The translations under genes were made by a program, and so were the position numbers. A stretch of DNA of 64,000 bases, from positions 1,466,501-1,530,500 of the forward strand of contig NZ_FMHZ01000002.1 of the NCBI RefSeq assembly GCF_900090315.1, in the 5' to 3' direction. Below, in pieces: positions 8,732 to 17,237 of the stretch (its first letter is position 1; each line of letters starts with the position of its first letter). The DNA is from Micromonospora citrea (GTDB lineage Bacteria; Actinomycetota; Actinomycetes; Mycobacteriales; Micromonosporaceae). The notes under the pieces are model-generated. The model searched no databases, had not been told where the DNA came from, and worked only from the letters and a program-made list of their open reading frames with translations.

Positions 8732-9933
8732 TCTCGGAGCACGCCAGCCCACTCGCCGTTCTCGGCGAGGAGGACGCCGGCGGGCAGAACACGCACGTGG
8801 CGGAGCTGGCCGCCGCGCTGGTCGGCGAGGGGCACGATGTACGTGTCTACACCCGCCGGGACTCCCCCGCCCTGCCCGACACCGTGCCCACGGCGGAGGG
8901 CTACCGGGTGTGCCACGTGCCGGCCGGCCCGGCGCTGCGGGTGCCGAAGGACGAGCTGCTGCCGCACATGGGTGAGTTCGGGCGCTGGCTGGCCGGCCAG
9001 TGGCGCGACGGCGACTGGACGCCGGACGTGGCGCACGCCCACTTCTGGATGAGCGGCCTGGCCACGCTGCACGCCGGCCGGCGCACCGGCGTGCCGGTGG
9101 TGCTGACCTACCACGCCCTCGGCGCGGTCAAGCGGCGGCACCAGGGCCACCGGGACACAAGTCCACCAGGCCGGATCGGCTACGAGCGGGCCCTGGGACG
9201 GGCTGCCGACCGGGTCATCGTGCAGTGCCAGGACGAGATCGGCGAGCTGGTCCGCCTCGGCGTGCCCCGGTCCCGGATGGCGCTGGTCCCCTCCGGGGTC
9301 AACCAGGAGATGTTCCGTCCCGACGGGCCGGCCGTCCCCCGCGACCCGGCCCGCCCCCGGATCATCACCGTCGGTCGGATGGTGGAGCGCAAGGGCTTCC
9401 AGGACGTCGTCCGGGCCCTGCCGGCCGTACCCGACGCGGAGTGCGCGGTGGTCGGCGGCCCGCCGGCCGAACTGCTCCCCGCCGACGGCTTCGCCCGCCG
9501 GCTCGGCACGCTGGCCGAGTCCTGCGGGGTGGCCGACCGGGTGAAGCTGGTCGGCGCCGTGCCCCGCGAGGAGATGGGTCGCTGGTACCGCTCGGCCGAC
9601 ATCCTGGTCGCCGCCCCCTGGTACGAGCCGTTCGGGCTCACCCCGCTGGAGGCGATGGCGTGCGGCGTGCCGGTGATCGGGTCGAACGTGGGCGGCATCG
9701 CCGACACGGTGGTCCACGGGCTGACCGGCGACCTCGTGCCGCCCCGGGACCCCCGGGCGCTGGGCACCGCGATCCGTCGGCTGCTCGCCGACAAGGTCCG
9801 CCGCTTCGCGTACGCCACGGCGGCGCTGGACCGGATCCGCAGCCGGTACTCGTGGAAGCGCTGCGCCGAGCAGCTCGGCGCGGTCTACGCCGCGGTCAGC
9901 ACCGTCGGCCGTCCCGCCTCGGCGGTGGCGTGA
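8716..9933 (+). CDS. GT4-family glycosyltransferase
   Basis: 405 residues. The ATG follows GAGGAGG within the end of the previous gene. The GT-B signature is complete: N-terminal MRIAMISEHASP with GGQNTHVAELA (acceptor loop, as in MshA and sucrose-phosphate synthases), VDAH-type region VAHAHFWMSGLA, VGRMVERKGF, and the retaining EX7E element EPFGLTPLEAMACGVPVIG. It is cytoplasmic or membrane-peripheral. Within the cluster it probably adds a hexose or heptose to the growing glycan or lipid carrier. The stop overlaps the start of gmhA (TGATG). Confidence 0.85.
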   Translation: MRIAMISEHASPLAVLGEEDAGGQNTHVAELAAALVGEGHDVRVYTRRDSPALPDTVPTAEGYRVCHVPAGPALRVPKDELLPHMGEFGRWLAGQWRDGDWTPDVAHAHFWMSGLATLHAGRRTGVPVVLTYHALGAVKRRHQGHRDTSPPGRIGYERALGRAADRVIVQCQDEIGELVRLGVPRSRMALVPSGVNQEMFRPDGPAVPRDPARPRIITVGRMVERKGFQDVVRALPAVPDAECAVVGGPPAELLPADGFARRLGTLAESCGVADRVKLVGAVPREEMGRWYRSADILVAAPWYEPFGLTPLEAMACGVPVIGSNVGGIADTVVHGLTGDLVPPRDPRALGTAIRRLLADKVRRFAYATAALDRIRSRYSWKRCAEQLGAVYAAVSTVGRPASAVA

Positions 9934-10874
9934 TGACCATGTCGCTCTCCACTCTCGACACGCACCTGGCCAACCTCGCGGCGGCGCTGCTGCCGTACCG
10001 GCAGGAGGCCGAGCGGCTCAGCGCGTGGGGCACCGAGGTGGCCTGGACCCTGGCCCGGGGCGGCCGGCTGCTGGTGGCCGGCAACGGCGGCAGCGCCGCC
10101 GAAGCCCAACACCTCACCGCCGAACTCGTCGGCAAACTCCGCGACGACCGCCAACCCCTCTCCGCCATCGCCCTGCACGCCGAAACCAGCGCCCTCACCG
10201 CCATCGGCAACGACTACGGCTACGACGAAGTCTTCGCCCGCCAGGTCCGCGCCCACGGCCGCCCCGGCGACATCCTCCTACTCATGTCCACCAGCGGCAC
10301 CAGCACCAACCTCCTCACCGCCGCCCACGCCGCCCACGACACCGGACTACGAACCTGGGCCCTCACCGGACCCACCCCCAACCCCCTCGCCGACGCCTGC
10401 CACGACGTCCTCGCCGTCCCCTCACCCGACAGCCAGGTCGTCCAGGAACTCCACCTCGTCACCAGCCACCTCCTCTGCGAGTACGTGGACCAGGCGCTGC
10501 CGATGGTGCGCGGCCTGCCGCGGCTGGCCCCGCCGGCCCCGCGCGGCGTCGGCCCCGCCGACCGGTTCGGTCTGGACGGTCGCGCGCTGACCGCCGCCGG
10601 CCGCGGCGCCAACGGCCACGGCCGCAACGGCCACGGCGCGAACGGCAACGGCCCAGCCGGCAGCACCGCGAACGGCCGAGCCGCGAACGGCGGCGCCATC
10701 GACGGCCACGGCCCCGACGGACACGCCGTGATCGGCAGCGCGACGAACGGCCACGGCCGGAACGGCAATGCCACGAACGGACGCGACCCTGACGGCCACG
10801 GCCCGAACGGCAGCGCCGCGAACGGCCACGGTCCGAACGGCTCCGGGCGCCGGCGCGACGGGACGGCGTCGTGA
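9933..10874 (+). CDS. gmhA: Phosphoheptose isomerase (SIS domain) with an Asn-Gly-His repeat tail
   Basis: 313 residues. Residues 1-195 are a GmhA-type SIS domain: LLVAGNGGSAAEAQHLTAELVGK, TAIGNDYGYDEVF, LLLMSTSGTSTNL and the C-terminal helix QVVQELHLVTSHLLCEYVD. The enzyme converts sedoheptulose 7-phosphate to heptose 7-phosphate. From about residue 215 to the end runs a low-complexity tail of NGHG/NGxG units that ordinary GmhA proteins (about 190-200 residues) lack. Bases about 10080-10480 are in C-ending codons, unlike the flanks. It overlaps hldE by four bases. Confidence 0.9.
   Translation: MTMSLSTLDTHLANLAAALLPYRQEAERLSAWGTEVAWTLARGGRLLVAGNGGSAAEAQHLTAELVGKLRDDRQPLSAIALHAETSALTAIGNDYGYDEVFARQVRAHGRPGDILLLMSTSGTSTNLLTAAHAAHDTGLRTWALTGPTPNPLADACHDVLAVPSPDSQVVQELHLVTSHLLCEYVDQALPMVRGLPRLAPPAPRGVGPADRFGLDGRALTAAGRGANGHGRNGHGANGNGPAGSTANGRAANGGAIDGHGPDGHAVIGSATNGHGRNGNATNGRDPDGHGPNGSAANGHGPNGSGRRRDGTAS
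10590..10870 (+). repeat. Degenerate repeat encoding the Asn-Gly-His tail of GmhA
   Basis: Reiterated AACGGCCACGG-like units encode about 90 residues of NGHG, NGNG, DGHG and NGSA. The unit length is uneven (mostly 12-18 bases, always in frame), which suggests expansion by slippage under selection for the reading frame. Confidence 0.75.
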
Positions 10875-12286
10875 GCGGCGCGCTGGTGGTGGTCGGCGAC
10901 GCCCTGCTGGACCGGGACGTGGTGGGCGCGGTCGACCGCGTCTGCCCGGACGCGCCGGTGCCGGTGCTCGACGAGCGGTCGGCCACGGACCGGCCCGGCG
11001 GGGCGGGGCTCGCCGCGCTGCTCGCCGCCGCCCAGGGAGCCGACGTCGCCCTGGTGACCGCGCTCGCCGACGACCCGGCGGCCGCCCGCCTCGCCGAGCT
11101 GCTGACCGCCGCCGGGGTGCGGCTCCTCCCGCTGCGGATGCCCGGCGCGACGCCGGAGAAGATCCGGCTGCGCGCCGGCGGGCAGACCCTGCTGCGCCTC
11201 GACCGGGGCGGCGGGCCGCAGGCCCCCGCCGAGCCGCCCGAGGCGGCCCTGGAGGCGATCGCGGGCGCCGGGGCGATCCTGGCCAGCGACTACGGGCGGG
11301 GCCTGCTGCGGCAGCCGACGTTGCGCGCGGCACTGGCCGAGGCGTCCGCGCCGGTGGTCTGGGATCCCCACCCCCGGGGGCCGGCGGCGGTCCCCGGGGC
11401 CCGGCTGACCACGCCGAACCTGGCCGAGCTGCGCCAGCTCACCGGGGACGCCGGGGGCGGCACCCCGCTCTCCACCGCCACCCGTGCCGGGCAGGAGCTG
11501 CGCCGTCGGTGGCGGGTCGGGGCGGTCGCCGTGACGATGGGCGCGGACGGTGCGGTGCTCTGCCACTCGGGCGGCACCCCGCTGGTGGTGCCGCCGCCCT
11601 CCGGAGTGGACGAGGCGGAGGACACCTGCGGCGCCGGGGACCGGTTCGCCGCCGCCGCGGCCACCGCGCTGGCCGGCGGGGCGGTGGCCGCCGAGGCCGT
11701 CGCCGAGGCCGTCGCCGCCGCGTCGGCGTACGTCGCGGCGGGCGGGGCGGCCGGGCTGCACCGCGAACCTCCACCGTCCCGCCCGTCGGCCGCGGCGCCG
11801 GGCCCCGCCGACGAGCTGGTGGCGAGGGTACGCGCCGACGGCGGCACCCTGGTCGCCACCGGCGGCTGCTTCGACATCCTGCACGCCGGGCACGTCGCCA
11901 CCCTCCAGGCGGCCCGACGGCTCGGCGACGCCCTGGTGGTCTGCCTCAACTCCGACCGCAGCGTGCGCGGGCTGAAGGGACCGGACCGCCCGCTGCACGG
12001 CGAGGCCGACCGCGCACGGCTGCTGGCCGCGCTGGACTGCGTCGACGCGGTCGTCGTCTTCGACGAGCCGACCCCGCACGCCGTGCTGTCCCGGCTGCGG
12101 CCCGACGTCTGGGTCAAGGGCGGCGACTACGCCGGCGACGACGCCCCGGAGTTGCCCGAGGCGGAGCTGGTACGCGGCTGGGGCGGCCGCGTCGTCACCG
12201 TCCCGTACCTGGCCGGCCGGTCGACCACGGCCACCATCACCGCCGCGCGCCGGCGCGGCGGCCAACTCACCAGAGGAGCGGCATGA
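10871..12286 (+). CDS. hldE: Bifunctional heptose 7-phosphate kinase / heptose 1-phosphate nucleotidyltransferase
   Basis: 471 residues, the usual length for HldE. The N-terminal PfkB/ribokinase domain (about 1-300) ends with the catalytic DTCGAGDRFAAAAATALA. The C-terminal nucleotidyltransferase (about 320-471) has GGCFDILHAGHVATLQAA, LNSDRSVRGLKGPDRP and WVKGGDY, and closes with RSTTATI. Together the domains phosphorylate heptose 7-phosphate at C1 and add AMP to give ADP-heptose. The GTG start is inside the gmhA stop and the stop overlaps the SDR start, so the three genes are translationally coupled. Confidence 0.9.
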   Translation: MSGALVVVGDALLDRDVVGAVDRVCPDAPVPVLDERSATDRPGGAGLAALLAAAQGADVALVTALADDPAAARLAELLTAAGVRLLPLRMPGATPEKIRLRAGGQTLLRLDRGGGPQAPAEPPEAALEAIAGAGAILASDYGRGLLRQPTLRAALAEASAPVVWDPHPRGPAAVPGARLTTPNLAELRQLTGDAGGGTPLSTATRAGQELRRRWRVGAVAVTMGADGAVLCHSGGTPLVVPPPSGVDEAEDTCGAGDRFAAAAATALAGGAVAAEAVAEAVAAASAYVAAGGAAGLHREPPPSRPSAAAPGPADELVARVRADGGTLVATGGCFDILHAGHVATLQAARRLGDALVVCLNSDRSVRGLKGPDRPLHGEADRARLLAALDCVDAVVVFDEPTPHAVLSRLRPDVWVKGGDYAGDDAPELPEAELVRGWGGRVVTVPYLAGRSTTATITAARRRGGQLTRGAA

Positions 12287-12978
12287 GCAAGGATCTGAAC
12301 GGAATGGCGGTGCTGGTCACCGGCGGGTCGAGCGGGCTCGGCGCGGCCGTGGTGACCGCGGTGGCGAAGGCCGGCGGTCGGCCGTACGTGCTGGACCGGC
12401 AGCCGCCCGCCGACGGGGTGCCCTGGATCGAGTGCGACCTGGCCGACACCCGGGCCGCCGAGGCGGCCACCCGGCAGCTCGCCGAGCGCTCCGGTGGGCT
12501 GGACGCGGTGGTCACGGCGGCGGGGGTGGACGTGCCGGGCCGGCTGGCCGACGTGCCGGGCGAGACCTGGGACCGGATCGTCGCCGTCAACCTGACGGGC
12601 ACCGCCGCGGTCGTGCGGGCGGCCCTGCCGTGGTTGGAGCGCTCGCACGGCACCGTGGTGACCGTCGCGTCCACGCTGGGGGTCAAGGCAGTCAGCGACG
12701 CCACCGCCTACTGCGCCGCCAAGTTCGGCGTCGTCGGCTTCACCCGCGCCCTCGCCGCCGAACTCGCCGGCACCATCAACGTCACCCTCCTCATCCCCGG
12801 CGGCATGCACACCCACTTCTTCGACGACCGCGACCCGGCCTACAAACCCGGACCCGACGCCAACCTCAACAACCCCGCCGACACCGCCAACGCCATCATG
12901 TTCGCCCTCACCCAACCCACCGGCTGCGCCGTCCGCGAAATGATCGTCTGCCACGAACAAGAAACCTCCTACCCGTGA
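12283..12978 (+). CDS. Short-chain dehydrogenase/reductase in the heptose operon
   Basis: 231 residues from an ATG with GAGGAG upstream, overlapping the hldE stop. It is a classical SDR: TGGSSGLGAA (NAD(P) binding), DVPGRLADVPGETWD, VTVASTLGVKA (catalytic Ser region) and YCAAKFG (catalytic Tyr-Lys). It is not an extended SDR of the HldD epimerase type. It may oxidise, reduce or epimerise the heptose or its nucleotide in place of HldD, or make a different sugar. From about 12690 onwards the codons become almost all C-ending, a change that runs on into the next gene. Confidence 0.85.
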   Translation: MSKDLNGMAVLVTGGSSGLGAAVVTAVAKAGGRPYVLDRQPPADGVPWIECDLADTRAAEAATRQLAERSGGLDAVVTAAGVDVPGRLADVPGETWDRIVAVNLTGTAAVVRAALPWLERSHGTVVTVASTLGVKAVSDATAYCAAKFGVVGFTRALAAELAGTINVTLLIPGGMHTHFFDDRDPAYKPGPDANLNNPADTANAIMFALTQPTGCAVREMIVCHEQETSYP

Positions 12979-13982
12979 TCCTCACCCTCCGCGCCCTCGG
13001 CGTCGGCGACCTCACCACCGCCACCCCCGCCCTGCGCGCCCTACGCACCACCCACCCCCACGAAGAACTCGCCCTCGCCGCACCCCACTGGCTCACCCCA
13101 CTGGTCGACCTCATCGGCGGCATCGACACACTCCTCGACACCCCCGGCCTCGGCCCCATCCCCTGGACCGGCCCACCCCCACACCTCGCCGTCAACCTCC
13201 ACGGCCACGGCCCCCAGTCCCACCACATGCTCGCCCACACCCGACCCGACCGACTCCTCGCCTACACCAACCCCGACGCCGGCCACCACGACGGACCACA
13301 CTGGCGAGACGACGAACACGAAATCCACCGCTGGTGCCGACTACTCAACTGGTACGACATCCCCACCGACCCCACCGACCTCACCCTCCACCGACCACCA
13401 CCGGACGGGCTGCCGACCGGAGTGAGCATCGTCCACCCCGGCGCGAAGGCGTCGGCGCGACGCTGGCCGCCGGCCCGGTTCGCGGCGGTCGCGCGGGAGC
13501 TGAACCGTCGGGGGCACCGGGTGGTGGTCACCGGGACACCGGGCGAGCGGGCGATCGCGGTGGAGGTGGCGCGCGGCGCCGGGCTGCCGGACACCGCCGT
13601 GCTGGCCGGGGAGACCGGGATCGGCGAGCTGGCCGCGCTGGTCGCCCACGGGCGGCTGGTGGTCAGCGGGGACACCGGCATCGGGCATCTCGCCACCGCG
13701 TACGGCACGCCGTCGGTGCTGCTGTTCGGTCCGGTGTCGCCGGCGCTGTGGGGCCCGCCGCCGGGCCGGCCCCGGCACCAGGCCCTCTGGGCGGGACCAG
13801 TGGCGGGGCGGGCGGACGCCGTACCCCATCCGGCGCTGGCGGCGCTCGACGTGCCCGACGTCCTCGCGGCCGTGGACCGGGCCGAGCGCGGCGCGGCCGA
13901 CGGGCGGGTCCCGGCGGCGCGGGCCGGCTGGTCGGCGGCCCCGTCGCGTGAGGCGCGCCACCCCACGTTTACCGACCGGTAG
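12975..13982 (+). CDS. GT9-family (heptosyltransferase-like) glycosyltransferase
   Basis: 335 residues from a GTG overlapping the previous stop (GTGA). GT9 features: VILTLRALGVGDLTTATPALRAL at the N-terminus, IVHPGAKASARRWPPARFAAVA, VVVTGTPGERAIA, and VVSGDTGIGHLATAYGTPSVLLFGPVSP near the donor site. It is the second ADP-heptose-type transferase domain in the operon, after the HAD-fused one. The first 430 bases are C-wobble codons and the rest is mixed, with the switch near 13405. It is the last gene of the operon. Confidence 0.85.
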   Translation: MILTLRALGVGDLTTATPALRALRTTHPHEELALAAPHWLTPLVDLIGGIDTLLDTPGLGPIPWTGPPPHLAVNLHGHGPQSHHMLAHTRPDRLLAYTNPDAGHHDGPHWRDDEHEIHRWCRLLNWYDIPTDPTDLTLHRPPPDGLPTGVSIVHPGAKASARRWPPARFAAVARELNRRGHRVVVTGTPGERAIAVEVARGAGLPDTAVLAGETGIGELAALVAHGRLVVSGDTGIGHLATAYGTPSVLLFGPVSPALWGPPPGRPRHQALWAGPVAGRADAVPHPALAALDVPDVLAAVDRAERGAADGRVPAARAGWSAAPSREARHPTFTDR

Positions 13983-13998
13983 CTTCGGGCCGTAGCCT
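13968..13998 (+). promoter_or_regulatory. Promoter of the alpha/beta hydrolase gene, probably leaderless
   Basis: TAGCCT (13993-13998) ends 6 bases before the ATG at 14005, placing the start of transcription on the start codon. TTTACC (13968-13973) could be the -35 at 19-bp spacing. No ribosome site is present. Confidence 0.5.
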
Positions 13999-14004
13999 GG
14001 GGCG

Positions 14005-14868
14005 ATGAGCGCGACGGGGGAATACCGGCAGGAGTTCGTCGAGGTCGACGGGGCGCGGCTCGGACTCCAGGTCCACCCCGAACCGGACGGCGTCGCCGAC
14101 GCGCCGGTCGTGCTGATCACGCCCGCGATGGGCGTCCGCGCCCGCTACTACCGGCCGTTCGCCGCCGCCCTGCGCGCCGCCGGCCTCGCCGTCGCGGTGG
14201 CCGACCTGCGCGGCACCGGGGAGAGCACCCCGGCGCCGAGCCGCGCCTGCCGCTACGGCTACGCCGAACTCGCCACCGACGTCGGCGCCGTGCTGGCGGC
14301 GCTGAAGTCCCGGCGGGACGGGCGGAAGACGGTGCTGCTGGGGCACTCCCTGGGCGGGCAGGCCGCGCTGCTGCACCTCGCCGTGCACGGCGGGCACGAC
14401 GTCGACGGGCTGGCCCTGGTCGCCGTGGGCGTGCCGTGGTGGCGCAGCTACCCGGGCCTGCGCGGGTACGGCGTCCTGCCGTACACCCAGGGGATCGCGG
14501 CGACGGCCCGGCTGCTCGGCGTCTGGCCCGGCTGGGGCTTCGGCGGCCGGCAGGCGCGCGGGGTCATCCGGGACTGGGCGCACACCGCGCGGACCGGCCG
14601 CTTCCCCCGGCTGGACGGGGTGGACGCCGAGGCGGCCGTGCGCGACCTGCGCACCCCCGTGCTCGCCGTCAGCGTGGACGACGACCAGTACACCCCGCAC
14701 GAGACGGTCGACCACCTCTGCGCGAAGCTGGCCGCGGCGCCCGTCGCGCGCGAGCGCTACACCGCGGCGCAGGCCGGCGCCCGGATGGACCACTTCACCT
14801 GGGTACGCGCCGGCGCGCCGCTGGCGGCCCGGGTGGCCCGTTTCGCCGCGGACCTGCCGGCCCGCTGA
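14005..14868 (+). CDS. Alpha/beta-fold hydrolase
   Basis: 287 residues, cytoplasmic, no signal peptide. The nucleophile elbow is GHSLGG (Ser about 115). An oxyanion region lies near PAMGVRARYYRPFAAAL, VADLRGTGES is typical of the fold, and the acid and His are likely in VDDDQYTP and ARMDHFTW. It is a serine hydrolase of unknown substrate. It is separated from the glycan operon by its own promoter, so a role in that pathway is not implied. Confidence 0.8.
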   Translation: MSATGEYRQEFVEVDGARLGLQVHPEPDGVADAPVVLITPAMGVRARYYRPFAAALRAAGLAVAVADLRGTGESTPAPSRACRYGYAELATDVGAVLAALKSRRDGRKTVLLGHSLGGQAALLHLAVHGGHDVDGLALVAVGVPWWRSYPGLRGYGVLPYTQGIAATARLLGVWPGWGFGGRQARGVIRDWAHTARTGRFPRLDGVDAEAAVRDLRTPVLAVSVDDDQYTPHETVDHLCAKLAAAPVARERYTAAQAGARMDHFTWVRAGAPLAARVARFAADLPAR

Positions 14869-14981
14869 CGCGGGTCCACACCCGTCGGGCCCTGCCGGGG
14901 CGCTGACCACGCGTCCGCGTCCGACGGATCCCGTGGGGCGCGTCGACCGCTTCCTCGCGGACCCGCGGCTGACGCGCGTGC

Positions 14982-16757
14982 TCAGTCGACCCGCAGCGCG
15001 AGCAGGGCGATGTCGTCGCCCGGTTCGGCGGCCAGCTCCGCGAGGAGCACGTCGCAGAACTCCTCCAGCGGCAGGTGCCGCAGCCGCCCGGCCGCCTCCC
15101 GCAGTCGGTCGATCCCCGCGTCGATCGGGGCGGCGCGGCGCTCGACCAGCCCGTCGGTGTAGAGCACCAGGGTCGCCCCCGGGTCGAGGAACAGCTCGTG
15201 GTCGGCGCGGCCGACGGGCCCCACGCCGAGCAGCGGGTCCGGGTCGGAGGCCAGCAGCCGCGCCGCGCCGTCCGGTGGCACCAGCACCGGGGGCGGATGT
15301 CCGGCGTTGCACCAGGTCAGGTGGGCCCGGTCGGGCTCGCCGGAGGCGTCCGGGGTGCGGATGTGGCCGAGCACGGCCGAGGCGAGGGTGGTCACGCCCA
15401 GCCCGTGCAGGGCGCGCTCCAGCCCGGAGAAGATCGCCGCCGGCCGCTCCCCCAGCACGTACGCCACCCCGCGCAGGGTGCTGCGGATCTGCGCCATCGC
15501 GGCCAGCGCGGCGCGGTCGTGCCCGGTGACGTCGCCGATCACCACGGTGGTGGCCCCGTCGGCGGCCCGGAAGGCGTCGTACCAGTCCCCACCGACCTGC
15601 TCGTGCTCCACCGCCGGCAGGTAGCGCACCGCGACGGCCAGACCGGCCACCGCCGGCGGGTCGGAGAGCAGGCTGCGTTGCAGCGTCTCGGAGGTCTGCC
15701 GCTGCGCCCGGTGCACCCGGATCCGGTCGAGGGTCTGCGCGCACTGCGCCGCGAACGCGCCCAGCACCTCGACCTCGGCCGGCTCGAACGGGTGCGGGTC
15801 GCGCCAGCCGACGGTCAGCGAGCCGAGCAACCGCTCCCCCACCCGCAGCGGCAGCGCGGCCCACGACTGCAACCCGGTCGAGGCGACCACGTCGGCCATC
15901 GCGTCGGCGAAGCGGAGGGCGGCGGCCCGGTCGGGCAGGAGGACCGGCTCGCCCACGTTCGCCGCCACGCAGGCCGGCAGCGGATCGCTCAGGGGCAACT
16001 CGCCGGAGCGGGCCCAGGCGCCGCCGAGGCCGTCGGTGACGGTGAGGCGCAGCAGATCGGCGTCGTCGCGCACCGCGACGGCTCCCCCGTCGGCGCCGAG
16101 CGCGACGAGGCCCCGCTCGACCACCACCTCCGTCAGCTCGGCGACGCTCTCGCAGGCCGCCAGTTGGGCCGCCAGTTCGACCAGGGCCGCGAGGCGGCGG
16201 TTCGCCACCGCCTGGGCGTCCAGGGCCGTACGCAACTCCCGCGCGCGGGCGTACAGGTCGGCCTCGGCCGCCGCCATCCGCCGCCGGAAGCTCTCCCCGC
16301 GGGCCCGCTCGTCGCGGGCGCGCCGCCGCTCCTGCACGAAGTCCGTGACGTCCTCGGGCCGGTGCAGCAGCAGCGCGACCCGGCCGCCGTCGTCGAGGAC
16401 CGGCACGTTCACGGGGCTCCAGTACCGCCGCGCGAAGCCCCCCGCGCCGTCCGGGATGTCGTAGCGCTGCACCGCCATGGTGTCGGGCCGGCCGGTGTCG
16501 CGGGCGCGCAGCAGCGACGCCCGCAGGTTGGGCACGCCCGTGCCGTCGGGGTCGTCCGGGTTCGCCGGGAACGCGGCGAACAGCTCCCGGCCGATCAGCT
16601 CCTCCCGGGTGCGCCCCGTGGCGCGCAGGTAGGCCCGGTTGACCTCGACGATCACCAGCTCGGGGGTGAGTACCAGGTACGGCGACGGCGCGGCGTCGAA
16701 CAGGCTCGCGTACCGCACCCGCGCCGGCCCGTCCACCAACTCCCGCACGTCGCCCAT
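14982..16757 (-). CDS. PAS-GAF-PP2C (SpoIIE/RsbU-type) phosphatase
   Basis: 591 residues from ATG (MGDVRELVDG), with GGTGGGAG immediately upstream; a start 24 codons further up is possible but gives a basic, unlikely N-terminus. A PAS domain lies at about 15-140 (YLVLTPELVIVEVNRAYLRAT). A coiled linker comes next, then a GAF domain at about 190-350, and the SpoIIE/PP2C catalytic domain covers about 375-590. Its metal ligands are in VGGDWYDAF, IGDVTGHDRAA, LYTDGLVERR and EPGDDIALLAL. Such proteins dephosphorylate anti-anti-sigma factors. No partner anti-sigma gene is nearby, so it probably works through a distant one. Confidence 0.9.
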   Translation of the reverse strand: MGDVRELVDGPARVRYASLFDAAPSPYLVLTPELVIVEVNRAYLRATGRTREELIGRELFAAFPANPDDPDGTGVPNLRASLLRARDTGRPDTMAVQRYDIPDGAGGFARRYWSPVNVPVLDDGGRVALLLHRPEDVTDFVQERRRARDERARGESFRRRMAAAEADLYARARELRTALDAQAVANRRLAALVELAAQLAACESVAELTEVVVERGLVALGADGGAVAVRDDADLLRLTVTDGLGGAWARSGELPLSDPLPACVAANVGEPVLLPDRAAALRFADAMADVVASTGLQSWAALPLRVGERLLGSLTVGWRDPHPFEPAEVEVLGAFAAQCAQTLDRIRVHRAQRQTSETLQRSLLSDPPAVAGLAVAVRYLPAVEHEQVGGDWYDAFRAADGATTVVIGDVTGHDRAALAAMAQIRSTLRGVAYVLGERPAAIFSGLERALHGLGVTTLASAVLGHIRTPDASGEPDRAHLTWCNAGHPPPVLVPPDGAARLLASDPDPLLGVGPVGRADHELFLDPGATLVLYTDGLVERRAAPIDAGIDRLREAAGRLRHLPLEEFCDVLLAELAAEPGDDIALLALRVD

Positions 16758-16825
16758 CTCCCACCGACCTCGCCCACCCGCCCGTACGCGCCCCGGGCGG
16801 CGTGCCCCGCCGCCCGGGGGCCCGC

Positions 16826-16996
16826 TCACTCGTCGGTCTCGACGGGCACCATCTCGCCGTCGCGTTCGACGCGGGTCTCGCCCCGCTCGGGCGGCGGCGG
16901 CACCTGGGCGGTCGTGACGCGCGGGTCGTTGCCGGGGTGCATGAGCACCGCGTCGGTGGAGGCGGTCTTCTCCCGGCTCTCGTCGGGCTGCGACAT
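16826..16996 (-). CDS. Small acidic hypothetical protein, 56 residues
   Basis: ATG at 16996 with purine-rich GAGAGGGGAAGAGG before it; the product begins MSQPDESREKTASTDAVLMH and ends RVERDGEMVPVETDE. It is hydrophilic, has a PPPP run and no Cys or membrane segment. The upstream ribosome site and clean codon use argue that it is real. It precedes the phosphatase on the same strand (68 bases apart) and could share a transcript. Function unknown. Confidence 0.6.
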   Translation of the reverse strand: MSQPDESREKTASTDAVLMHPGNDPRVTTAQVPPPPERGETRVERDGEMVPVETDE

Positions 16997-17237
16997 CCTC
17001 TTCCCCTCTCGCTCGGCTCGTCCGTCAGGGATCTACCCGCCACCGGCCCCGCCGACTCCTCTCCCGCCGGTCCCGGTCGCCGGTCCGGCCGGATCGGCTC
17101 CCGCCGGGCGGTGACGCCACCGGCTCCCGGTCTTCCCCGGTATCCGTGCGGCCGCGCCGTATCAGCGGGTGACCGACGGGATTAGCGGACCGGGCGGCGG
17201 GTATGCCGCACCGCCCGACACGGTGGAAGGGGATCAG

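Noticed and set aside
3403..13982. Lipopolysaccharide core cluster, implying a Gram-negative source
   Set aside because: No lipid A or O-antigen genes are present, and the rest of the window is plainly actinobacterial.
3403..13982. Antibiotic biosynthetic cluster
   Set aside because: No polyketide, peptide, nucleoside or aminocyclitol enzyme is encoded; only sugar synthesis, transfer and carbamoylation.
13969..17043. Very long open frame on the minus strand
   Set aside because: It runs antisense through the alpha/beta hydrolase gene and in another frame of the phosphatase gene; the translation is Arg/Gly/Pro-rich and domain-free, as expected for the shadow of a high-GC gene.
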